Assembly (NCBI RefSeq): GCF_009729095.1
Contig: NZ_VTGX01000002.1
Location: 434,001 to 498,000 of the forward strand
Length of the DNA: 64,000 nucleotides
Origin: Mycolicibacterium sp. CBMA 247
Lineage (GTDB): Bacteria > Actinomycetota > Actinomycetes > Mycobacteriales > Mycobacteriaceae
Direction: 5' to 3'
Shown: in pieces, positions 44,643-53,390 of the stretch
Layout: each line of letters opens with the position of its first letter
Position numbering within the stretch: position 1 is the first letter of the stretch
The notes under the pieces: generated by a model
Database searches by the model: none
Told to the model about the DNA's origin: nothing
The model's input: the letters and a program-made list of their open reading frames with translations, nothing else
Translations under genes and position numbers: made by a program

Positions 44643-45920
44643 ATGTCTGACGACACCACCTTGCTCAAGCGGCGATTCGATGCCCTTGGTCGCAACGCCC
44701 CGTTGTTCTACGACCGGCCCGTACATCTGGTGCGGGGCGAAGGGGTGTGGGTTGAAGACGCCGATGGGCGCCGCTATCTGGACGCGTACAACAACGTCCC
44801 ACACGTCGGCCACTGCCACCCGCATGTGGTCGAGGCGATTGCGCGGCAGTCTGCGATCCTCAATCTGCATACGCGGTATCTCCATGAAACCGTCGTGCAG
44901 TATGCAGAGAGGTTGACCGCGAAGTTCGCCGACCCCCTCGATACCGCGATGTTCACCTGCTCGGGGACCGAATCCAACGAACTCGCCTTGCGCATCGCTC
45001 GTTTCGTCACTGGGAAGAGCGGGATCATCGTCAGTGATTTCAGCTACCACGGCAACTCGGCCACACTAGCCCCGCTGACCACAGCGTTCCCGGTGATCGA
45101 AGCGTTTCCCGCGTTCGCACGCAAAGTCGTCGTGCCCGATCCACGTCACGACGCAATGGGTCTCAGTGACGACGAACTCGCCGAACGCCACGCCGAGCAG
45201 GTCGCCGCCGCGGTCCGATCACTGCAAGACGACGGATACGGCGTCGCCGCATTGCTTATCGATACGTTCTTCGCCAACGAAGGCTTACCCGACCCGGTCC
45301 CTGGCTACGTATCCCGCGCCGTCGACATCGTGCGCGCCGCCGGAGGCATGTTCATCTGCGACGAGGTTCAGGCCGGCTTCGGCCGTACCGGTGACGCGAT
45401 GTGGGGACACGAACTGAGCCAGGTCGTGCCGGACATCGTCACGTTGGGCAAGCCGATGGGAAATGGGCATCCTCTGGCGGGAGTGATCGCCCCTAACGAA
45501 GTGGTTTCCGACTTCCAATTGGCGTCAACATATTTCAACACATTCGGTGGCAACCCTGTGTCAGCCGCAGCAGGGATGGCGGTCCTCGACGTCCTGGAAC
45601 AGGAACGGCTACAGAACAACGCGCAAACCGTCGGAACCCACGTGCGCCGGGGGTTAGAGGGTCTCATGGCCAAGCACCCGATCATCTCCGGTGTTCGCGG
45701 CCGAGGACTCTTCTTCGGCATCGAATTGGTCGACAACACCGGTGCTCCGGCGACCGCAACCACCAAACGACTCGTGAATCTGATGCGTGACCGGGGCGTG
45801 CTGCTGAGCCGCATCGGCCGACACGACAATGTCCTCAAAATGCGCCCACCTTTGGTCTTCAACACCGAGAATGCCGACCTCCTGTTGAGCATCCTCGATG
45901 ACGCATTGGGTTCATTGTGA
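44643..45920 (+). CDS. Class III PLP enzyme, phospho-lyase (ETNPPL/PHYKPL-like) subfamily
   Basis: 425 residues. PLP Lys in DIVTLGKPMGNGHPLAGV (~residue 280) and PLP-binding Asp in FICDEVQAGFGRTG. Subfamily marks are strong: LDAYNNVPHVGHCHPHVV, YFNTFGGNPVSAAAGMAVLD, RGRGLFFGIELVD and the end VLLSRIGRHDNVLKMRPP. These are shared with the human ethanolamine-phosphate and phosphohydroxylysine phospho-lyases rather than true transaminases. Such enzymes eliminate phosphate and ammonia to give an aldehyde. The next gene, a kinase, overlaps it (GTGA), which supports this reading. The substrate is inferred, not known. Confidence 0.85.
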   Translation: MSDDTTLLKRRFDALGRNAPLFYDRPVHLVRGEGVWVEDADGRRYLDAYNNVPHVGHCHPHVVEAIARQSAILNLHTRYLHETVVQYAERLTAKFADPLDTAMFTCSGTESNELALRIARFVTGKSGIIVSDFSYHGNSATLAPLTTAFPVIEAFPAFARKVVVPDPRHDAMGLSDDELAERHAEQVAAAVRSLQDDGYGVAALLIDTFFANEGLPDPVPGYVSRAVDIVRAAGGMFICDEVQAGFGRTGDAMWGHELSQVVPDIVTLGKPMGNGHPLAGVIAPNEVVSDFQLASTYFNTFGGNPVSAAAGMAVLDVLEQERLQNNAQTVGTHVRRGLEGLMAKHPIISGVRGRGLFFGIELVDNTGAPATATTKRLVNLMRDRGVLLSRIGRHDNVLKMRPPLVFNTENADLLLSILDDALGSL

Positions 45921-46963
45921 CTGCCGGGGGCCACGACTTCTACGCGCTTTCCGACAGCCTTCAGGCAGATCGGCTGACCCTACTCGCCCAAGCCGCCGCC
46001 GACCATTGGGAGGGTGGATTCACCATTGTCGAGTTGGTGAAATACCGTGAGAACGCAGTGTTCTCGGCGCGGCTTACGAATGGTCAGCGAGTCGCAGTGC
46101 GGGTTCACCGGCACGGGTATCATTCCGACGCCGCTGTGCACTCCGAGCTGCACTGGATGCACGAGATCGGATGCAGCGGCGCGGTCGAGGTGCCGAATGT
46201 GGTGCCGGCGGCCAACGGGGAATTGGTCGTCCATGTCAGCCACCCTGCAGTACCCGAGTCCCGACGCGTCTCCGTCCTTGGCTGGCTGCCCGGCATCCCC
46301 GTCGGCAGTTCCGAAAACGGAGCCGATGTCGGTGATGACGTCGCAGTCAAGCTGTACTTTGACGCTGGGGTCTTGGCCGCCAAGCTACACAACCACGCAT
46401 CGACGATGACGATGCCGATCGGATTCACCCGGCACGCCTGGGACGAGGCCGGCTTGGTGGGGCCCGACCCGCTGTGGGGCCGGTTTTGGGATCACCCCCA
46501 ACTGACTAGGCCTGCCCGAGACCTCTTGGCGCGCGCCAGGTCCGCGAGTCTGATTGACCTGGCGTCATTCGGAAAGAGCAGCCACAACTATGGTTTGATC
46601 CATGCTGACTTCGTTCCGGAGAACCTTCTCAACGACAACGGCGCGCTTAAGCTGATCGACTTCGACGATGCCGGTTTCGGTTGGCACATGTACGAATTGG
46701 CGACTGCCTTGTATTTCAATGCCGGCGAGTCGCGGTATCCGCGCATCGTGCGGTCGCTGATCGAGGGGTACCGTACGGTGCGGTCGCTACCCGAGGAACA
46801 CGAGGCGCTGCTGCCGTTGTTCCTCTTTCTCCGCGCCACCACCTACGTCGGCTGGGTCCAATCGCGACCAGAGACCGAAACGGCCAAGACACTGGGACCG
46901 ATGCTCGTCGAGCGGGCCTGCATGGCGGCCGACGATTACTTGACCCGTCGAGCCGATCGCTGA
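45917..46963 (+). CDS. APH-fold kinase, probable amino-alcohol kinase
   Basis: 348 residues from GTG 45917, overlapping the aminotransferase stop. Aminoglycoside phosphotransferase / homoserine kinase II fold: Lys/Arg region RVAVRVHRHGYHS, catalytic loop HNYGLIHADFVPENLLND (~residues 218-235) and metal-binding Asp in LKLIDFDDAGFGW. Human hydroxylysine kinase has this fold and works with a phospho-lyase of the type encoded just upstream; in some bacteria the two are fused. I infer that it phosphorylates an amino alcohol that the preceding enzyme then cleaves. A resistance enzyme is the alternative, but the coupling argues against it. Confidence 0.82.
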   Translation: MTAGGHDFYALSDSLQADRLTLLAQAAADHWEGGFTIVELVKYRENAVFSARLTNGQRVAVRVHRHGYHSDAAVHSELHWMHEIGCSGAVEVPNVVPAANGELVVHVSHPAVPESRRVSVLGWLPGIPVGSSENGADVGDDVAVKLYFDAGVLAAKLHNHASTMTMPIGFTRHAWDEAGLVGPDPLWGRFWDHPQLTRPARDLLARARSASLIDLASFGKSSHNYGLIHADFVPENLLNDNGALKLIDFDDAGFGWHMYELATALYFNAGESRYPRIVRSLIEGYRTVRSLPEEHEALLPLFLFLRATTYVGWVQSRPETETAKTLGPMLVERACMAADDYLTRRADR

Positions 46964-47040
46964 GTTCTCAAAGCGCCGTCACTCGAAAGTATCTGGTGCA
47001 GTTCATCGTTGGACGCAACATCGAAGATCACCTCGGTTGA

Positions 47041-47440
47041 CCAGAATCGGCATGGTTGGGTTGCCGCCGGCGCCGATCTGGACTCGGTCTCAGCTTTCGG
47101 CGATCTCGGCCACGTCCAGGTGCGAACTTCACGACGCGGGAAAGTGCGGCCGCACCGGATAACGCGGCACACCTTCAGACTGCACGGGGCCGAACACCAT
47201 TGGCAGCAGTAGGTTTTCCAGGTAGAGGCGCGGCGCGATGATGGCGGTGGAGACACCGGCTTTCGGGATGCCGTCGATCAGGATAGCGATCGCCGAGCCG
47301 GCCGGTGTCTGCGGCGGCGAGCCGGGCTCATCGACGATGTCGCCGCTCGTGGAGGCGAGTACACACGCGGGCTTGGTCGCTTCGACCGCCCGAGCAATGT
47401 TGCGTGCGTAGCCAACTCGGTCGGCCTCGACGCGAACCGC
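47041..47440 (-). pseudogene. NmrA-like NAD(P)-binding protein, degraded
   Basis: Reading the minus strand from 47440: VEADRVGYARNIARAVEATKPACVLASTSGDIVD, then GVSTAIIAPRLYLENLLLPMVFG and FPAS-stop-SSHLDVAEIAES-stop. This follows the second half of NmrA/atypical SDR proteins, in which the first stop replaces a Trp codon (TGG to TGA) and a second TGA follows 11 codons later. The N-terminal cofactor loop was not found upstream. The rest of the gap 46964-47640 holds no gene I can support. Confidence 0.6.
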
Positions 47441-47640
47441 CCGTCAGGTTCGCGGCCGACGCCGCGCTTGCGGGTCCCCGAACGGGGAAAGATGATCCCC
47501 GGCAGTTCGAAATCTCTTGGTGTTGACGGCCCGGCCCGGCCACGGGCATAGGGACCGAGGGCGCCGACGCTGTGCCACACAGGCGTTTTCGACTGGGCGA
47601 CTGACGGAAATGGCTTGATTCAGAGCGCAAGGACTTGTCC

Positions 47641-49263
47641 GTGGGTGACGACCTTCGGCTGACTGAACCGTTGTCGACCGAAGACTGTTTGCAGGGGCGG
47701 CTGCGTGTGGTCCACTCGTGCGGACTCACACGAGAGTTGTTGGCTGAGAGAACGGAAACGCTATTGTCTGACGCGCAGAAGGACGCGCTGGCCCGAAATC
47801 GGCTGGGGGTCGTTCCGATCGTCTTCCTCGTCCTGGCGGCGGTCGCGCCGGTGACGGTAGCCATCGTCATCATGCCGTTGGCCATCGGCAACGGCATCGG
47901 TGGCGGTACTCCTGTCGTCGTAGCCGTCGTCGCGCTCGCCCTGCTGCTGTTCGCGGTCGGATACGCCCAGATGACGAAAGAGCTTGTGAACGCAGGCGGC
48001 TTCTATGCGATCGCGGTAAAAAGCCTCGGGCGTCCGGCGGGCTTGATCACGGGCATCATCGCGACTATCGGATACAACAGTTTCGTCGCCGGGTCGATGG
48101 GCGCCCTCGGCTTCTTCGCGGGCCAGGTGGCACTCCCGATGCTCTTCGGGTTCGAAGTCCACTGGTATCTTGCCGCCTCCGTGCTCTTCGTGGTCATCTT
48201 CCTCCTCGCGCGTTCCGGCATCCACGTCAGCGCCATCGTCCTGGGCGTCGCGCTGGTCCTGGAGGTTCTCCTGCTCCTCGGCTTCGGCATCGCGGTTCTT
48301 GTGCAGACCGGCTTCGACGTCGCCGCGTTAACCCACTCGTTCAGCCCGGACGTCGTCGCCGGAGGGTCAATCTGGATCGGCTTGTTGCTGGTCGCCACCG
48401 CCTTCATCGGGTTCGAGGCCACGGCCCTGTTCGGGGAGGAGGCGAAGGAGCCGCGCAAGACGATCCCGCGGGCAACCTACCTCGCGATCGTCCTGATCGG
48501 CCTGGTGCACGCCTTTGGCTCATGGGCGGTCGTGAGCGCCATCGGCGTGAAGGACGCTCGTGAGGTGGCGCTCGCGCATCTCGCCGACGGCGACCTCACG
48601 CTCGGCCTGGTGACGCAGTACCTCGGCCCGGTAATGGGCACCACCGCGGTGCTCCTGCTCATCGTCAGCCTCTTCGCGGCGCAGCTGACGTTCCACAACT
48701 CCGCCGCCCGGTACATGTTCGCCCTCGGTCGGGCGCGTGTGCTTCCGACCTGGCTGTCGCGGACTTCTGCCAACGGGACCCCGCGGCGGGCCCTCGCGGT
48801 GAACCTCGTCTTCGGCTTGCTGATTGCCGGCGTCTTTGCAGTCGCCGCGGAGACCGACCAGGAGGGAAATAGACTGCCCCCGTTGGTGACGCTCGTGCCC
48901 GTCGGCGTTGGGTTCGGCACGCTCGCGATCATGATCGTGCAGGCGATCGCAGCCCTGTCGATCGTCGTGTACTTCCGCCGCCAACGGGATGCGCGTTGGT
49001 GGGCGACGGCCGTCGCCCCGGGCATTGGCTTCATCACGCTGCTGCTGTTCAGCGTGATGGCGCTGCTGAACTTCCCGCTCGTCGCCGGCTCGGAAGCGTC
49101 CTATGTGGTAATCCTTCCGTGGATTCTGGTGGCGGCCGTCGTGGGTGGCCTGATCTACGCGGTCTACCTCAGAGCGCGTAAACCCCTGGTGTACGAGGGG
49201 CTTTCCCGCGATCTCGAGAGCTTCGACGAGTTCTCCGAGCACTCCACAATGTTCATCGAATGA
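47641..49263 (+). CDS. APC superfamily amino acid/amine permease
   Basis: 540 residues from GTG 47641, chosen because AAGGA lies eight bases upstream; a TTG two codons earlier and internal starts near residue 35 are alternatives. About 12 helices; helix 1 has the APC substrate loop APVTVAIVIMPLAIGNGIGGGTP, and helix 6 holds GFEATALFGEEAKEPRKTIPRA, the classic APC consensus. The N-terminal ~50 residues are polar. Likely imports an amino acid, amine or amino alcohol, fitting the kinase/phospho-lyase genes upstream. The SDR gene overlaps or abuts its stop. Confidence 0.86.
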   Translation: MGDDLRLTEPLSTEDCLQGRLRVVHSCGLTRELLAERTETLLSDAQKDALARNRLGVVPIVFLVLAAVAPVTVAIVIMPLAIGNGIGGGTPVVVAVVALALLLFAVGYAQMTKELVNAGGFYAIAVKSLGRPAGLITGIIATIGYNSFVAGSMGALGFFAGQVALPMLFGFEVHWYLAASVLFVVIFLLARSGIHVSAIVLGVALVLEVLLLLGFGIAVLVQTGFDVAALTHSFSPDVVAGGSIWIGLLLVATAFIGFEATALFGEEAKEPRKTIPRATYLAIVLIGLVHAFGSWAVVSAIGVKDAREVALAHLADGDLTLGLVTQYLGPVMGTTAVLLLIVSLFAAQLTFHNSAARYMFALGRARVLPTWLSRTSANGTPRRALAVNLVFGLLIAGVFAVAAETDQEGNRLPPLVTLVPVGVGFGTLAIMIVQAIAALSIVVYFRRQRDARWWATAVAPGIGFITLLLFSVMALLNFPLVAGSEASYVVILPWILVAAVVGGLIYAVYLRARKPLVYEGLSRDLESFDEFSEHSTMFIE

Positions 49264-49274
49264 AAAGGGTCAAG

Positions 49275-50078
49275 ATGTCGCAAAACGCCTCTCTCTCGGC
49301 GGGCTCTGCAGCGCTCCGCCTGCCGTCCCGCGTGCTCATCACCGGCGGGTCGACCGGCATAGGGTTCGCGTGCGCGCAGTTGTTCCGTCGGGCAGGCGCC
49401 AGCGTTGGTCTGATCGGCCGCTCCGGACCGGGCCTCGAACGGGCGTCGGCCGCGTTGCGTGAGGACGACGGCGGCGCGACGGGCGCCATCGCCACCGCGT
49501 CCGCGAGCGTGTCCGACGAGCGGGCGATCTCCTCCGCTGTGGACGGGATCGCCGAGGAGATCGGGGGCCTGGATGCCATTGTCCTGTCTGCGGGTGTGGA
49601 TGGTGAGCTGGGCTCACTGGTCTCGGAAGTCACCGCCGACAGTTTCCGCGAAGTGCTGGAGACCAACGTTCTGGGCGCCTTCCTGACGGTCCGGAGCGCT
49701 TTACCTCACCTACGTCGCTCCGTCGACGCTACGATCACGATCATCGGCTCCGACTCGGGTTTCGTCGCGGTTCCCGGCATGCTCGCCTACAACGCCTCGA
49801 AGGGGGCGATCGTCCAGCTCACTCGTGCGCTTGCGGTCGAGCTTTACGAGACGGACGGTATCCGCGTGAACAGCGTGGCCCCATCGGTCGTCGACACGCC
49901 GATGGCCCGCCGCGGCCTCGGCGACGAAGTGATGGACGCACCGCCGTTCCCGTTGCAGTCGGCAGAGGACGTCGCCTGGTCGGTCGCGTATCTCAGTAGC
50001 GGGCAGGCACGGGCCGTCAACGGCGCGTCCCTACTCTCCGACTTCGGATACACAGGCCGTTCATCGTTTCCGGCCTAA
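49275..50078 (+). CDS. Short-chain dehydrogenase/reductase
   Basis: 267 residues from ATG 49275 with AAGGG just upstream; an ATG five codons earlier overlaps the permease stop (ATGA) and is equally possible. Classical SDR: TGGSTGIG cofactor loop, LSAGVDGELGS, catalytic Ser in IIGSDSG, YNASK and the C-terminal VNGASLLSDFGYTG. Probably acts on the aldehyde or keto product of the cluster, an inference from position only. Encoded directly after the permease. Confidence 0.84.
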   Translation: MSQNASLSAGSAALRLPSRVLITGGSTGIGFACAQLFRRAGASVGLIGRSGPGLERASAALREDDGGATGAIATASASVSDERAISSAVDGIAEEIGGLDAIVLSAGVDGELGSLVSEVTADSFREVLETNVLGAFLTVRSALPHLRRSVDATITIIGSDSGFVAVPGMLAYNASKGAIVQLTRALAVELYETDGIRVNSVAPSVVDTPMARRGLGDEVMDAPPFPLQSAEDVAWSVAYLSSGQARAVNGASLLSDFGYTGRSSFPA

Positions 50079-50212
50079 TCCTGAAGGCGGTCTCAAAGCC
50101 GTTCCGCAGGACGGCTAACCCCCGCGATCCGCGGTCTTCTGGGTGGTGCGACGCGCCAGAGTCAGCACCACGGATGTGTTTGACTTGAGCGGAAAGATCT
50201 GAAACGCACGAC

Positions 50213-50830
50213 GTGAGGGCCGATTTGTCAGAGAGACCGCATGGACTGCGTGAGCGCAATCGCATCCGCACCCGTGAGGACATTCTTATCGCGATCTCGC
50301 TGCTTCTAGGCGAGCGGACGTACGACGGCATCTCGATCGACGATATCGCGCAACGGGCCGGTGTCGCTCGCGGCACCCTTTATGCCTACTTTCCCGAGGG
50401 GCGCGATCAGATGGTGCGCGAGGCCTATCTCCGCGTGGCGGAAGCGGTCATCGCGGAGGGCTCGGCGCGTCATGAGCGGGAAGCGGGCGTCGCCGAGCGC
50501 GTCGTCGGCTTCGCGACCGCGCTCGTCGACGCCGCCACCACGCCGGAAGGGCGGTTCTACGGCCTGATGGGTCCCGACATCATGAGCGCGATCGCGAGCG
50601 TCACCGGTACTTCTTCACAAACGTTCCAGCAGGTGCTGACCACGGATCTGCGCGATGCGGCCGAACGAGGCGCCCTTCCCGAGGACTCCCCGGTCGAGGA
50701 GATCGCCGTCGCCCTCTCGGGGGCGGTGCGCGAGATCGGCGGTGCCGCGGCGCGCGATCCTGAGCGCGTGCCGCGGCTTTTGCTCGCCTTGCGCATCATC
50801 TGCGATGCGCTGCTCGGCTCGCTCGCCTAA
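50213..50830 (+). CDS. TetR family transcriptional regulator
   Basis: 205 residues from GTG 50213. N-terminal helix-turn-helix with TREDILIAISLLLGERTYDGISIDDIAQRAGVARGTLYAYFPEGRDQMV (~residues 20-69), followed by an all-helical ligand domain. It follows the SDR gene on the same strand after 134 bases, so it may be the local repressor of the permease/SDR genes. Ligand unknown. Confidence 0.85.
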   Translation: MRADLSERPHGLRERNRIRTREDILIAISLLLGERTYDGISIDDIAQRAGVARGTLYAYFPEGRDQMVREAYLRVAEAVIAEGSARHEREAGVAERVVGFATALVDAATTPEGRFYGLMGPDIMSAIASVTGTSSQTFQQVLTTDLRDAAERGALPEDSPVEEIAVALSGAVREIGGAAARDPERVPRLLLALRIICDALLGSLA

Positions 50831-51530
50831 TGGGGCTGGGGCAGCGTGGCGTTGACGGATTTGCGGTGTTGGTCGCCAGACGCTGATCACTGTGTCGCTG
50901 GCCGTTAAGCGCTTGTCGCGCCTAGAGATACCCAACTGTTAGCCAATCTGGCGCGCACCCCCGGCATCATCACCGACCGGCGGCCCGGGGCAGGGCCGAC
51001 GCCGTGACGGCCAAGGTGCTGTGTGAGTACTGCCTGGGCGCCTTGAAGTTCGAGTCGATTCTCGGTCGTGGGCGACGAGCCCGCCCATCGAATCGACGCC
51101 TCCAACGTTCTTGCGTTGGCTGTCGCGCACGGAACAGGTAGTTCGAACAGGCCACGGCGATCGAGAGCGGCGCGGTGTCGGGTCGTATCCGAACTCACGC
51201 AGGCCGAATCGGTCGAGCCGACGGAGCCGTCTTCGTTGAGCAGCGGGATCACATTTCAGGTCGCGTGGCAACGGCGCCCTTCCCCGATTGTGCTGGTTGG
51301 AGAGGTCCGCGCAGCCGTCTGACAAGAAATGTGAACTGATTGCCCGAAATTTGGACTTGCTATACATTTATTCGCATTCGGCCATCGCGCGAGGAGATGC
51401 CTGTCACACCGCTCCCTGCTGAGCCTTCCCCGATCCTGGAGCGCATTTGCACTCTGGGCAGGCACGATCGCTCTCTGAGGCCGCGAGGCGCTACAACGGA
51501 CACGCCGAACCATCACTGCAGGAGATGCGA
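50831..51530. other. 700-bp gap without a supported gene
   Basis: Several frames are open for 60-140 codons on both strands but none shows a recognisable domain or a good ribosome-binding site. A TATACA at 51361-51366 could be the -10 of the AraC gene. Composition drifts towards AT near 51300-51380. The segment may hold decayed sequence, but I cannot name it. Confidence 0.5.
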
Positions 51531-52487
51531 ATGCAGATCGAACGCGACACGCCGACAACGATGCTCCGCACCTGTGACCCGGTGACCTTCCAGGACGCGG
51601 TGAGATCGTCCTTCGTGCCGCTGCAGTTCGAAGTGCCCGACGACACCCGCTTCACTGGTTCGATCGCGACCGCATGTGCTGACGGCGTGATGTTTGCCGA
51701 GATCACCGCCTCCTCCGGGCACGTGGAGCGCACCCTGGAGGCGATCGCGCGTGGGGGGAGCGGGTATTACAAGCTGAGCTTGCTGCTCTCCGGTTCCGGT
51801 CTGCTCGTCCAAAGCGGCCGCAGTGCCGTGATGGGCCCGGGGGAGCTGTTGTTCTACGAGACCTCAAGCCCGTATTCGCTGGGCTTTGATGGACAGTTTC
51901 GGAACCTCGTCATGATGTTCCCTAAGGACCGCCTGGAACTCCCCAGCGCGCTTGTTGACACGCTCACCGCGGTACCGCTCGTCGAGCAGCATCCGCTCGT
52001 CGGCGTCGTCTCATCGTTTCTCGCTCAGTCCTCGCCACACCTGGCGAACTTGTCAGACCGCGCCGCCGCCCGGCTGGTGAACGCCACCGTTGATCTCGTC
52101 ACGGTGATGCTCGCGGCCGTCCTCGACCTCGAGACAGAGCCGCGCCGCTCCCATACAACCCTGCTCCAGCGGATACAGGAGCACATCGTGGAAAACCTTG
52201 GCTCGCGGGATCTCACACCGAGCAGCATTGCCACGGCGCACTACGTCTCGGTGCGGCGTTTGCACTCGCTCTTCGAAAAAGATGGCAGCACAGTCGGCAC
52301 GTGGATTAGGACGCGGAGGCTGGAACGTTGCCGGGAGGACCTGCTCAATCCCGGTTTCTCGCACCGAGGTATCGCCGAGATCGCCGCGAGTTGGGGCTTT
52401 CCCGACGCCGCGCATTTCAGCCGTGCCTTCCGAGTCCTCTACGGGCTCTCCCCAAGCGAGTTGCGCCGTCTGGGGGAGCTGCCATGA
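51531..52487 (+). CDS. AraC family transcriptional regulator
   Basis: 318 residues from ATG 51531 (MQIERDTPTTM), with GGAG six bases upstream. The N-terminal half is an AraC-binding-domain-like cupin (VMGPGELLFYETSSPYSLGFDGQFRNLVMMFP). The C-terminal half has two helix-turn-helix units: LTPSSIATAHYVSVRRLHSLFEKDGSTVGTWIRTRRLERCREDL and SHRGIAEIAASWGFPDAAHFSRAFRVLYGLSPSELR. It precedes hutD and is the closest regulator to the hut genes on this side, though a role in histidine use is only positional. Confidence 0.88.
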   Translation: MQIERDTPTTMLRTCDPVTFQDAVRSSFVPLQFEVPDDTRFTGSIATACADGVMFAEITASSGHVERTLEAIARGGSGYYKLSLLLSGSGLLVQSGRSAVMGPGELLFYETSSPYSLGFDGQFRNLVMMFPKDRLELPSALVDTLTAVPLVEQHPLVGVVSSFLAQSSPHLANLSDRAAARLVNATVDLVTVMLAAVLDLETEPRRSHTTLLQRIQEHIVENLGSRDLTPSSIATAHYVSVRRLHSLFEKDGSTVGTWIRTRRLERCREDLLNPGFSHRGIAEIAASWGFPDAAHFSRAFRVLYGLSPSELRRLGELP

Positions 52488-52712
52488 CCGGTCGGCGCGC
52501 GATCCTGACACCGTCACCAGATCGACGGTCGCCGGGCCCTCCGTAGGAGGTCACTGGATCTGTCGCATCCGTTGGCCGAGAATCGGACGCGAGTCGATAG
52601 CTTTGTGGCGGAACCCATGCGGCGATTTTGCGGGGGTTGGGTTCTCGGATCTCAGACGGAATGTCGCCGTCGAGGCATTGGCGTGGGGCTCTGCAGCGGG
52701 TGGGATGGCAGC

Positions 52713-53306
52713 ATGTCGATCTCAGCCGGAACAGAGGTAGTTCGCTTCTCCGAGTGCGTTGACCAGCCGTGGGCCAACGGGGGTGGAAGCACTCGGGTGA
52801 TCGCAGTCGGGCCCGATAACTCGAAGGCCGGTGCGTTCGATTGGCGATTGAGCATCGCATCGGTGACAAGCGGTGCGTTCTCTCGGTTTCCGGGCGTGGA
52901 CCGGACGATCGTGTTGGCGGACGGACCGTCGATGACGTTGACGATCGACGGTGAACAGCATGTGCTGGACCCGTTTCGACCCAGACGCTTCGCAGGGGAG
53001 TCGGCAGTGACGTGCGAGGCCTCGCAGCCGTCCTTCGACTTCAACGTGATGACGCGTCGAGGGGTGTGTAGCGCCGATGTGAGCATCCGGGTGGGGTCGG
53101 GGCATCTCGGCGCACCATTGGATTGCCTCACGTTCATCGTCGCGTTGGCGGGCGCTGTGACCGTCCGGTCGGCGGGCGGTCGTGCCGTGAAAATGGGGCG
53201 GTTCGACAGTGTGGCGTTGTCGGCTGGGGCCGAACTGTGCGTCGGGCCGAAGGGAAGGGCGGCTGTCGTGCGTGTGAAGTACGCGGCTGGCCAGCTGGCG
53301 CGTTGA
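52713..53306 (+). CDS. hutD: HutD family protein
   Basis: 197 residues from ATG 52713. Bicupin HutD fold with family blocks PWANGGGSTRVIAVGP, FDWRLSIASVTSGAFSRFPGVDRTIVLADG and a conserved C-terminal half (CLTFIVALAGAVTV). HutD in Pseudomonas is needed for balanced histidine use and is thought to set an upper limit on hut expression, perhaps by binding N-formylglutamate. It is convergent with hutI, separated by 84 bases, so it is not part of the hut operon transcript. Confidence 0.88.
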   Translation: MSISAGTEVVRFSECVDQPWANGGGSTRVIAVGPDNSKAGAFDWRLSIASVTSGAFSRFPGVDRTIVLADGPSMTLTIDGEQHVLDPFRPRRFAGESAVTCEASQPSFDFNVMTRRGVCSADVSIRVGSGHLGAPLDCLTFIVALAGAVTVRSAGGRAVKMGRFDSVALSAGAELCVGPKGRAAVVRVKYAAGQLAR

Positions 53307-53390
53307 GAAGGCTCGGGCCGTCGTGGGCGATGCACGGCCCCGGCTGGCCACGTCCAACGCGAGGGCGCATCGTTGTGGTCGCGGATGTGG

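Noticed and set aside
45917..46963. Aminoglycoside resistance kinase
   Set aside because: The fold is right, but coupling to a phospho-lyase gene and the adjacent permease point to metabolism.
50905..51367. Minus-strand frames of 115 and 142 codons in the gap before the AraC gene
   Set aside because: They overlap each other, show no domain and have no credible start; possibly decayed sequence.
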